Assembly: GCF_002286775.1 (NCBI RefSeq)
Contig: NZ_NSGJ01000033.1
Coordinates: 1 to 62,930 of the forward strand
From: Myroides sp. N17-2
GTDB taxonomy: Bacteria > Bacteroidota > Bacteroidia > Flavobacteriales > Flavobacteriaceae
Direction: 5' to 3'
Length of the DNA: 62,930 nucleotides
Numbering within the stretch: the stretch's first letter is position 1; every line of letters begins with the position of its first letter. The translations under genes were made by a program, and so were the position numbers. Positions 18,695-26,426 of the stretch are shown here, piece after piece. The notes beneath the pieces were generated by a model. That model was not told the DNA's origin. It was given only the letters and a program-made list of their open reading frames with translations, and made no database searches.

Positions 18695-19198
18695 CTACAT
18701 ATATCTATCCCAATTGTCTTCTAATACCAATCCATTGGTACAGTACAGACAGCGTTTCTCTTTAATCTTTTTCATCTCTCCACAGTCAGGACAAGTTACC
18801 TGCGCTGTATCTTCATTCACTCGCTGTTGAAGTTCGATACTATCATCATAGCAGTCTCCTCCTTTACCTCCTAACGTTACAGTGTATTTATATCCACGTT
18901 CACTTGTGAACGCACACTCTCCATCTGCAATGTTCTGAGGAGCAAAGTTTGCCTTATCCAACCAACCTTCCTCAGGCCAATTGATCTCTGTCAAGTTCCC
19001 TCCTTTGACCTCTACGCTCAACTGATATGTACTGCTACTTCCTGTAAAAGGATTCGCATACTTAATCTCTGCGCAGTAAGTTCCATCTGTATAATAGTCA
19101 CTCTCACCATAAATGGTAAAACCGTGTGACCCGGCACTTTTTTTGCAAGCGAACAACAATAATGTTAGACTTACAAACAACAGAACGATTTGTTTCAT
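18695..19198 (-). CDS. Lipoprotein with C-terminal zinc ribbon
   Basis: 167 aa. Lipoprotein signal ending LLFA-Cys18. A mid beta domain, then CPDCGEMKKIKEKRCLYC (about 136-153), a four-Cys knuckle that could bind zinc, which is unusual for an exported lipoprotein. No family recognised. The Cys-rich protein gene lies 69 bases upstream on the same strand. Confidence 0.6.
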   Translation of the reverse strand: MKQIVLLFVSLTLLLFACKKSAGSHGFTIYGESDYYTDGTYCAEIKYANPFTGSSSTYQLSVEVKGGNLTEINWPEEGWLDKANFAPQNIADGECAFTSERGYKYTVTLGGKGGDCYDDSIELQQRVNEDTAQVTCPDCGEMKKIKEKRCLYCTNGLVLEDNWDRYM

Positions 19199-19267
19199 TA
19201 TCCTATTTAAAATACCTCAACCTAAGTAAGACCTTGCTTTAGCCTTGATATACGTTATAAAAAATCA

Positions 19268-19510
19268 CTACTTACACACTCCACAGCTATTCCCCTTTTG
19301 AGAACAATACTTGCAGTATTTGCAATTCTTACACGCTTTACAATTTGATGAACCTGTACAGGTAGCATAACTTACTGAACTATAATTACCTACAAAAGCA
19401 AGCAAACTAAACACAGATAATGTAACTAATAAATAACTCTTTATTGTTTTACTTTTTATCTCTATTAGACAATAATAATGCCAATCAAAACTACCTCTAT
19501 AATTCATCAC
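19268..19510 (-). CDS. Secreted small cysteine-rich protein
   Basis: 80 aa. A hydrophobic signal (about 24-49, ending VSYA) is followed by a 30-residue mature part with nine Cys, mostly in a C-xx-C spacing (CKACKNCKYCKYC). The long N-terminus before the signal suggests that the true start is later or non-ATG. The Cys pattern suggests metal binding or a disulfide-rich peptide; function unknown. Confidence 0.55.
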   Translation of the reverse strand: MMNYRGSFDWHYYCLIEIKSKTIKSYLLVTLSVFSLLAFVGNYSSVSYATCTGSSNCKACKNCKYCKYCSQKGNSCGVCK

Positions 19511-19649
19511 GCTAAAAGCGGTGCAAATGTATCAAAGTATATGTGAAGAAAAACTTAAATTATCATCTTTATTTTATACTTTTTAAGGAATTATTTTAAG
19601 AGAAATAAAGAAGAAAAAACACAATCATTACGACTGTTTAATCACTAAC

Positions 19650-20933
19650 TTACATCATCGACAAAGCTTCTAATATACAGCCATATATGTAATCCAAATC
19701 TTCGTCTGATGTACAGTAGGGTGGCACGAGATAGATGATATTTCCAAGAGGTCGCATTAACACTCCACGTTCTAAAAAGAAGGGATACAATGTATCGTGC
19801 ATATCACTGAAGTAAGAAGTATGCTCTGAAGTCTTCCATTCCATCGCAAAAATAGTTCCACACTGACGAGCATCTAACACCTTAGAATGTTGTTTTAACT
19901 CATTGATAAACGCCTCGTGTTTACTTGCTATTCGAGTGATGCTATCTTGAGTACTTTGTTCTAATAGTAGATCCATACTTGCTAATGCTGCTGTACAAGC
20001 TAATGGACTAGCCGTAAACGAATGTCCATGAAATAATGCCTTGGTCTTATCTTCTGTGTAAAAAGCTTGGTAAATCTCCTCTGTACACGTAGTCATCCCT
20101 AGAGGTAGCGTACCTCCTGTTAATCCCTTAGAGAAACACATCACATCAGGTGTCTCAGTCAAGTGATCCACAGCAAATAGCTTACCTGTCCTCCCAAAAC
20201 CGACAAATATCTCATCTTGTATCAAGAGTATTTCTCTCTCTTTACAGTGCTTCATTAACGCCGATAAATGCTCTGCCTTGTGCATCAGCATTCCCCCTGC
20301 ACCTTGTACTAATGGCTCATAGATAAAGCATATCGTCTCAGAGGCGTGCATATCGATAAATGCCTTAGTCTGTGCTAGATTATCCTCAGTAGGCGTGTCT
20401 ATAAACAATACTTCAAACAACATCTCCCCAAAAGGATCAGTCCAAATCCCTCTACCACTCACAGACATTGCGCCGAAAGTATCTCCGTGATATCCATTCT
20501 TAAAAGCGATAACCTTGCGCTTATTTCCTCCTTTGTTATAATCAGCTTGTATCGCCATTTTAAGCGCTACTTCTATAGCTGTAGACCCATTATCTGTATA
20601 AAAAGCCTTCGTTTGACTCTCAGGTAATAACGCTAATAATCGCTCTGACAACTCTATCGCGGGCTGATGTGTAAACCCCGCAAAGATCACTTGCTCTAAC
20701 GTAGCTACTTGCTCACTTAATTTCTTAGCGATATAAGGGTGTGCATGCCCATGTAAAGTCACCCACCACGAAGACACCGCATCTATATATCGCTTGCCAT
20801 TCGCGTCGAATATATAACTCCCCTGCCCCTTAACGATAGGGATAATATTATTAGCTGTCTTCATCTGCGTATACGGATGCCAATTGACCGCGTAATCTCT
20901 ATCTACTAATTCTTGTTGTTGTTGTTGTGTCAT
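19650..20933 (-). CDS. bioA: BioA, DAPA aminotransferase
   Basis: Class III PLP aminotransferase, 427 aa from ATG 20933 (MTQQQQQELVDRDYAVNWHPYTQM); the open frame goes 45 codons further upstream but that part encodes only the repetitive leader, so the later start is chosen. PLP lysine in CFSKGLTGG; WHPYTQM and SWWVTLHGHAHP are BioA signatures. Converts KAPA to DAPA using S-adenosylmethionine. Last gene of the biotin operon, separated from bioD by a 286-base repeat-filled gap. Confidence 0.95.
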   Translation of the reverse strand: MTQQQQQELVDRDYAVNWHPYTQMKTANNIIPIVKGQGSYIFDANGKRYIDAVSSWWVTLHGHAHPYIAKKLSEQVATLEQVIFAGFTHQPAIELSERLLALLPESQTKAFYTDNGSTAIEVALKMAIQADYNKGGNKRKVIAFKNGYHGDTFGAMSVSGRGIWTDPFGEMLFEVLFIDTPTEDNLAQTKAFIDMHASETICFIYEPLVQGAGGMLMHKAEHLSALMKHCKEREILLIQDEIFVGFGRTGKLFAVDHLTETPDVMCFSKGLTGGTLPLGMTTCTEEIYQAFYTEDKTKALFHGHSFTASPLACTAALASMDLLLEQSTQDSITRIASKHEAFINELKQHSKVLDARQCGTIFAMEWKTSEHTSYFSDMHDTLYPFFLERGVLMRPLGNIIYLVPPYCTSDEDLDYIYGCILEALSMM

Positions 20934-20941
20934 TTCTTTTG

Positions 20942-21054
20942 TTTTTTTGTGATGTTGTTTTTTTGTGATGTCGTGGAGTTGTGATGGTGTGATGGTATGA
21001 TGTTGTGATGTTGTGATGTCGTGAAGGTGTGATGTTGTGATGTTGTGACGTCTA
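20942..21054 (-). repeat. acatcac repeat in the bioA leader
   Basis: On the minus strand about thirteen irregular copies of (a/c)acatcac or close variants stand directly before the bioA start. Similar arrays occur at 12947, 15497 and 46781. Confidence 0.8.
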
Positions 21055-21063
21055 TATCCACAG

Positions 21064-21219
21064 ACCACATCACCCTATGCCGAAGGCAACAATTCTTAAT
21101 TCTCCACCTTTGTAGATATACATTCTTCAAGATATATCATCTTTTAAACGCAGAATCAAACTGTAAACTGTAAACCATCAACTGTAAACCACATCACCCT
21201 ATGCCGAAGGCAACAATTC
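21064..21219. repeat. Direct repeats in the bioD-bioA gap
   Basis: A 32-base sequence beginning accacatcaccctatgccg occurs at 21064-21095 and 21188-21219, 124 bases apart, both followed by aatt-type low complexity. Between them stand aactgtaaac motifs related to the 104-bp repeat at 32581. Confidence 0.85.
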
Positions 21220-21792
21220 CTAATTCTTAATTCCTAATTCCTCATTAAACACAACCTCCGTCTCCTCACCTATCTCCCTTTTAATAGCCTCCATAGAATA
21301 AGGATTAAACTCTCCATTAAACACTAGATAAGCGATAGGTATTCCCCTTGACTTTAATGCTTCTATAGATAATATCGTGTGGTTAATACACCCGAGATAA
21401 TCCCTAGTGACTAAGACCACAGGGAGGTTAAGATGAGCGATTAGGTCGATCATATAAGTATCCGAATTAATAGGTACGAATAGCCCTCCTGCACCTTCTA
21501 CGATAAGGTTATTATCCGTCTCAGGCAGTGTGAAGTCAGTTAATTGTATCGTTATACCCTCTCTCTCAGCAGACTCGTGTGGTGAAGCAGGTATCTCTAA
21601 TGCGTAGCGTTCTTTATGAATAAGAGTGCCTTCAGATAGTGCTTTGACTTTCATACTGTCTGAATCGTGCAAATCACCTGATTGGATCGGTTTCCAATAG
21701 TCTGCTTTAAATTTGTCTACTAATACGGCTGATATGACTGTCTTGCCTATTCCTGTGCCTATTCCTGTAACGAAAAGTTTAATGGGTTCCAT
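21220..21792 (-). CDS. bioD: BioD, dethiobiotin synthetase
   Basis: 190 aa. P-loop GTGIGKT (about 11-17) and the EGAGGLFVPI segment of BioD. Forms the ureido ring of dethiobiotin from DAPA, CO2 and ATP. Overlaps bioF by 14 bases. The last residues (EELGIKN) are encoded by the ttaggaattaag-type repeat next to the gene, so the extreme C-terminus may be recent. Confidence 0.94.
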   Translation of the reverse strand: MEPIKLFVTGIGTGIGKTVISAVLVDKFKADYWKPIQSGDLHDSDSMKVKALSEGTLIHKERYALEIPASPHESAEREGITIQLTDFTLPETDNNLIVEGAGGLFVPINSDTYMIDLIAHLNLPVVLVTRDYLGCINHTILSIEALKSRGIPIAYLVFNGEFNPYSMEAIKREIGEETEVVFNEELGIKN

Positions 21793-22900
21793 TGTGTTGT
21801 TTTATAATTTGAAATAATTGTATAATCTCCTCTTGTGTATTAAATGCGTGTAGGCATATGCGCAAACGCTCCGTACCCACCGCTACAGTAGGTGGTCTAA
21901 TCACACAGACATTGATGGTTGCCTTTTGTAAATCTGTCATTAAATCAGTGACGTTATTTACCTTGTTTAAACGGATAGTTTGTATCGGACTAGCAGTTAT
22001 AGACATACCCTTAGGAGCTAGGGACTGATAGGTATGGATTACCCCTTGAAGTTTCTCTTGCAAGTCTTTATGTGTCAAGATAAACTCATACGCTACCCTA
22101 ATACTCACTGCCATCAAAGGACTTGGCGAAGTGCTATAGATAAAGGGCGAACCGAAGTTTACTAGTGCTGACTTTAATGCCACACTACCTAGAACACTTG
22201 CTCCGTGTACTCCCATTGCCTTGCCATAGGTTATCACAGTTGCGAATATCTGTGGATATAACCCCAACTCACTTACTCTGCCTAATCCATAGACTCCGAT
22301 AGCGTGTGCTTCATCCACTATCAAAAAAGCCCCATATCTCTGCGTTAAAGCAATGATCTTTTCTAAAGGAGCTAAGTCTCCATCCATTGAATAAAGACTC
22401 TCTATCGCCACGTATACCTCTCCTGTGGCTTGCTGAAGTAACCGTTCTAGATCTAGCAAGTCGTTGTGCTTAAACTTCCATTTGCGCGCTCTAGATAATG
22501 TACACCCATCGTGTACTGACCGATGGATATACTCATCTACGATAATGGTATCTCTAGGTGTCGGCAAATTGCCAAAAAGAGCGAGATTCGCCTGATACCC
22601 CGACCCAAAGAGCAACGCCTCCTCTACGCTGTGTACCTCTGCAATATACTGCTCTACATCCTCCACTATCTGTGAGTTCCCACTAATAAGCCGAGACCCT
22701 GTACTTCCACCTAATAGCTTTGGGTTAGCGTATACCGTATCTAATAAACATTGTTCAAATGCCTTATTTTGGTTTAACCCTAGATAATCATTAGAGAAGA
22801 AGTCTGTCGCTGTGGAGCTATATTGTTTTAGTTGACGGTAATTCCCTTGATCAATCCGCTCTTGAAGGCGTTTCCTTAAGGATAAAGGCAATATCTCCAT
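21779..22900 (-). CDS. bioF: BioF, KAPA synthase
   Basis: 373 aa alpha-oxoamine synthase. PLP lysine in TYGKAMG, DEAHAIGVYG and the FSNDYLGL start are typical. Condenses pimeloyl-ACP/CoA with alanine. Starts 3 bases after the ferritin-like gene stop, so tightly coupled to it. Confidence 0.95.
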   Translation of the reverse strand: MEILPLSLRKRLQERIDQGNYRQLKQYSSTATDFFSNDYLGLNQNKAFEQCLLDTVYANPKLLGGSTGSRLISGNSQIVEDVEQYIAEVHSVEEALLFGSGYQANLALFGNLPTPRDTIIVDEYIHRSVHDGCTLSRARKWKFKHNDLLDLERLLQQATGEVYVAIESLYSMDGDLAPLEKIIALTQRYGAFLIVDEAHAIGVYGLGRVSELGLYPQIFATVITYGKAMGVHGASVLGSVALKSALVNFGSPFIYSTSPSPLMAVSIRVAYEFILTHKDLQEKLQGVIHTYQSLAPKGMSITASPIQTIRLNKVNNVTDLMTDLQKATINVCVIRPPTVAVGTERLRICLHAFNTQEEIIQLFQIIKQHNGTH

Positions 22901-22903
22901 CTC

Positions 22904-23506
22904 TTAGGCTATCTCATTTGTGATTGCCTCTAGCCACGCTAGACTAAGCTGCTGTTCATAGTGAAGAATCACTTCAGCGTGCTTCTCCCAATCAGGAGTG
23001 AACGCTTCTAACTGAATGATCATTTCCTCTAGATGCCCTTGTTCCTCCGCGATTATTGACTTAACCATTACCTTAGACGAATGCGTTTCTAATACCTCTT
23101 GGTAAATAGGATAGAGCAAATCAGCTCGTACCTCGATTGCGTAAGTCACTAGCAAATAAGCGGCAAAACGAAGTGACGCACCACTTAACTGTAAAGTCTC
23201 CTTTAGGTATCTCACACAGAAGATATCGAGGCGCTGTAGATATTGTTGTGTTTGTATAGGTGCTAATAAGCTAGCAGTATCATATCGCTCCGGAAAAGGA
23301 ACGGATAGCTTTTTGATTTGCTTCTTTAGGTAGTAGGCGTGCCTGTGCTCCTCTGTGGCGTGCTTGAGTTGAAGGAAAGTTACCTCGTATGGATTCTCAC
23401 AGGCAGATATCTTACGAGCCCCTGTATTCTCCATAAAGGACAAGGCATTTAGCCACTTGCTATGTAGGGTGTCATTCGCTACGATAGTATTTAATAGTTG
23501 TTTCAT
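22904..23506 (-). CDS. Ferritin-like putative di-iron protein leading the biotin operon
   Basis: 200 aa, all-helical. Two E-x-x-H motifs, E53-H-R-H56 and E155-Q-G-H158, together with E41 and E125 give the four-helix di-carboxylate, two-His set of a ferritin-like di-iron centre. It is the first gene of the operon, 3 bases before bioF; bioB, bioC and bioH are not in the window. The position suggests a role in providing the pimelate moiety or protecting the pathway, but no such function is known to me for this protein. The di-iron site is inferred from motifs alone. Confidence 0.65.
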   Translation of the reverse strand: MKQLLNTIVANDTLHSKWLNALSFMENTGARKISACENPYEVTFLQLKHATEEHRHAYYLKKQIKKLSVPFPERYDTASLLAPIQTQQYLQRLDIFCVRYLKETLQLSGASLRFAAYLLVTYAIEVRADLLYPIYQEVLETHSSKVMVKSIIAEEQGHLEEMIIQLEAFTPDWEKHAEVILHYEQQLSLAWLEAITNEIA

Positions 23507-24152
23507 CTTGTGTTCGTTTATGGCACAAAACTAGAGCGACTAGGTGGACTATATGGAAGCCAGTTTAAAGAAAAAAGCTAGTCCGGAGAGGTTAATTAGG
23601 AATGATTGCCTTCGCCATTAGAGTAGTGAATGCTATACACATTTCGTCTACTATCTCATTGGGCAATGCGAGCAGTATCCGTGAGGGGTTCTTGCTGAAT
23701 AAGGCCCTCTGAGCAAGCATTGGGCAGTGAATACGCACTTATCTAGCAGATATCAGGAAGGGGGAAGAGATTTATGAAAGTACACTTTAATTATCATTTC
23801 GTAATACAAAACACTTCATAGTTTATATCACTTGTTAAGTTTTATCGCTACGCGGTTTCTTCTTTTACTTTTTTTCCTTGATGAAAAAAAGTAACAAAAA
23901 AAATCAAGGCTTTAACTCCTAAGCGGCCAATTACGGCACAAATTCCTGAAACAAAATTAACTCCCTTCGGTCAGACAGAATTTTGTTTCGGGGAATTTAC
24001 ACCTATTGACACTCGCTTATCCGTTAAGGCCGTTGGTGCTTCGCAAGGGTAATTACGTTCTATAAGAACACTTCAATTATTACTTCGTAAGGTAATTATC
24101 TTTAATAGAGGTAAAATCACTCAAAACAAGAAAGATAACAATGTTGAACTAA
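23507..24152. other. Repeat-filled intergenic region
   Basis: No intact gene. It holds a nested foldback at about 23870-23912 (acttttttt-ccttgatg-aaaaaaagt within ccttgat...atcaagg), and copies of the cttcaattat.acttcgtaa motif that recurs at 26006 and 29580. Left edge of a repeat-rich island. Confidence 0.6.
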
Positions 24153-24746
24153 TATAAAGACATATATAAGTTTGAAATTTTTGACGACCGTTTGGAAATA
24201 ACTTCTTATGGTAGCTTACCTGAAGGGCTTTCTAAGGATGAGTTTTTTGAAGGATATTCTATAATTAGAAACAAGGAATTGATGCGCATTTTCAAGGATT
24301 TAGATTTGGTAGAACAATTAGGATCAGGAATTCCAAGAATTATACAGGCTTATGCGCAAGATTGTTTTCACTTTTCTGAGAACTTTTTAAGAGTTACGCT
24401 GCCTTCAACGGAATCTGTAACTCAAACCAAACAAGTCACCGAACAAGTCACCGAACAAGATACCGAACAAGATACCCTGCAAGATACCCTGCAAGATACC
24501 GAACAAGATACCGAACAAGATACCGAACAAGTTAAAGTACTAATTTCAAATATGTCAGATGAAAGATATAGTAGTATTGAATTAATGGTACTTGTAGGGA
24601 TTAGACATCGACCAACTTTTTTATATAATTACTTACAACCCGCTATAGAAGCAGGTTTAATAGCATTGAGCATTCCTGATAAACCAACAAGTCGTAATCA
24701 AAAGTACTATTTAACAGAGAAAGGTAAACAACGTCAAAAAACTTAA
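24153..24746 (+). pseudogene. 5'-truncated AlbA_2-type ATP-binding regulator
   Basis: The readable frame opens right after a stop at 24150 and includes KFEIFDDRLEITSYGSLPEG and LVEQLGSGIPRI, the C-terminal ATPase part of AlbA_2/COG2865 regulators, then a linker and a winged helix (about 24535-24735). The N-terminal AlbA_2 domain (about 250 residues) is missing; the only start codon is a TTG at 24192. A 12-bp coding repeat (24435-24530) encodes eight copies of (D/V)-T-(E/L)-Q. Probably non-functional. Confidence 0.75.
24435..24530 (+). repeat. 12-bp tandem coding repeat x8
   Basis: Eight units of gtcaccgaacaa or gataccgaacaa/gataccctgcaa in frame, giving a tetrapeptide repeat in the linker of the truncated regulator. 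Confidence 0.95.
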
Positions 24747-24815
24747 GGTAGATACATTTGTATAGTAAACTCTTAAAGACATATCACTAAAAGAAAAACG
24801 CTACTTTAGCTTCAA

Positions 24816-24967
24816 CCCAGAATCAGCGATAGACAGATAAACGAGAAGTAATTATACAAAATAGGTCTGAATTAGCGATACAAGCATACTATAGTATGGT
24901 TTTAGAGCTAATGAAAGAGCTATGAAGTAGAATTGATTCGCAGTATTTGGCTAACGTTTATTTTGGG
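24816..24967 (+). mobile_element. Foldback mobile element copy B
   Basis: 152 bp, cccagaatcagcg...attttggg, flanked by TTCAA (24811-24815) and TTTAA (24968-24972). Internal palindrome catactatagtatg. The right duplication contains the stop codon of the gene at 24969. Confidence 0.88.
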
Positions 24968-24968
24968 T

Positions 24969-25796
24969 TTAACCCATCTTATAATGCAATTGTAAGAATC
25001 GGATGCCATAGAATGAGAAGTTGTGATCTGTGCGAACGACCTCATCCTTATCTACATAGATGTGAATGCTCTCGTGTAAGGCACTGACGAACTTCGCCCA
25101 GTGTTTTCCTTTGTGGTTGGTGACATAAAAGTAGAACCCTGTCTCGCCGAACTTCTTGCCATTACTCTGTAAGAATAAGCTTCCGTCAGCCATAATCTCT
25201 TGGTTTAACAGTACAGTGGCATTGCCATTAGGTAAAGGGAAGACAACCTTAAACAAGGTTTTGTCCTGACTAGGTAGATAAGTATGAGTGTATATACCTG
25301 AGAACAAAGTCTCTCCTGTCTGTTTTATCTTGCGGTACCAAATCGTCCATACAGTATGATTTGCGCTCTTTAGCTTTATTATTTCGCTCTCTAATCCCTT
25401 GGCTAGACTTATGGTATTAGTAGGCATATTGAGCTGTTGTAATCGCTTACTAAACAACCATCCTAATAATACTCCAAAGGGCTTAAACACGCCTTTCCAC
25501 TCGCACCATATCTCTACGTTGTAATCAGAGGTATGGGTGTAAAAATCTATTATCTGTGGATGTAATCTAGCATACTCTTCTGCTGTAAAGCGAAATATAC
25601 TGAAGTCTTCGATTAGTCCACTCCCCTGCTCATTAGTAACTACTTCATATTGATACTGTGTCGCTAATCTGTCGATGTATGACTTGTCTATAATAGCTGT
25701 ATCTCCGACGATTCCTTCTAGCCAAGGTGTCTGAGTGAAATTAATACGCTGTCCTGTTATTTTTACCCATAGCTGAGTAATTAAGTCTTGTAGCAT
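24969..25796 (-). CDS. Hypothetical protein bracketed by mobile elements
   Basis: 275 aa, soluble, no signal peptide, no recognised family or catalytic motif; the N-terminus is amphipathic and the body has mixed beta character with several Trp/Tyr. Copy B of the foldback element abuts its stop codon and inverted copy C begins 24 bases upstream of its start, so the gene is enclosed almost exactly. It may have been carried in as cargo, or both elements chose non-coding edges. Function unknown. Confidence 0.65.
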   Translation of the reverse strand: MLQDLITQLWVKITGQRINFTQTPWLEGIVGDTAIIDKSYIDRLATQYQYEVVTNEQGSGLIEDFSIFRFTAEEYARLHPQIIDFYTHTSDYNVEIWCEWKGVFKPFGVLLGWLFSKRLQQLNMPTNTISLAKGLESEIIKLKSANHTVWTIWYRKIKQTGETLFSGIYTHTYLPSQDKTLFKVVFPLPNGNATVLLNQEIMADGSLFLQSNGKKFGETGFYFYVTNHKGKHWAKFVSALHESIHIYVDKDEVVRTDHNFSFYGIRFLQLHYKMG

Positions 25797-25819
25797 TATA
25801 GTGGATTAGTGTATATAAA

Positions 25820-25971
25820 CCTAGATTCCGCACTCGCCCAATACTACGAATAAATTCTACTTTACATCTCTTTCATTTCTTCTAAAACCATACTATAGTA
25901 TGCTTTTTTCATAAATTCAGAGCTGTTTTGTATAATTTACTCTCGTTAATAGGTCTATCGCGTATTCTAGG
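25820..25971 (-). mobile_element. Foldback mobile element copy C, inverted
   Basis: 152 bp, cctagattccgcactcgccc...gcgtattctagg, flanked by ATAAA (25815-25819) and TTAAA (25972-25976). Opposite in orientation to copies A, B, D and F. Contains the perfect palindrome catactatagtatg. Confidence 0.88.
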
Positions 25972-26383
25972 TTAAAAGTAGTGTTTTAGAATTAAGTTTG
26001 AAAGGATACTTCAATTATCACTTCGTAAGAGTAATTATCTTAACATAGCCTATATCACGTCCTGTCGGCACACAATCGTAGGGATGTATTACATACATCC
26101 ACAAAAAATATCAACGATATTTTAATAATACATACTGTGTCTCGACAAGGCACAAAACACTGACACAAACCATTGTGTGTTGAGTACTCGTCACGGATTT
26201 CAAATCCGCGACAACTAAGCGCTTCGCAAGAGGAATGGGGTGATAATATGATGACGCAAAGTCGGGAGACTATTGCGTAGCGATAATTACGGTATAAAAG
26301 AACATTTCATTTATCATTAATAAGAATAATAATCTTTTAAACACAAGTTAAAAACTGTCAACCGTTAACCGATTACTGTAAAC
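25972..26383. other. Repeat-rich intergenic region
   Basis: No gene. It holds a cacggatttcaaatccgcg palindrome (about 26195-26213), the left copy of a 78-bp direct repeat (26251-26328) and a copy of the aactgttaacc repeat (26329-26383). Confidence 0.6.
26251..26328. repeat. 78-bp direct repeat, left copy
   Basis: Matches 29527-29604 at 77 of 78 positions. The two copies flank the VIT-VWA gene at 26427-29420. Confidence 0.93.
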
Positions 26384-26412
26384 AAAAAAGCCACCTCAGT
26401 TAAGGTGGCTTT
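26384..26412 (-). terminator. Terminator of VIT-VWA gene
   Basis: Stem aaagccacct/aggtggcttt with a minus-strand T-run, 15 bases past the stop codon. Confidence 0.85.
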
Positions 26413-26426
26413 GAATACTATACTAT

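Noticed and set aside
20934..21068. 45-codon N-terminal extension of BioA
   Set aside because: The extension encodes only the His/Thr-rich translation of the acatcac repeat; BioA homology begins after Met46.
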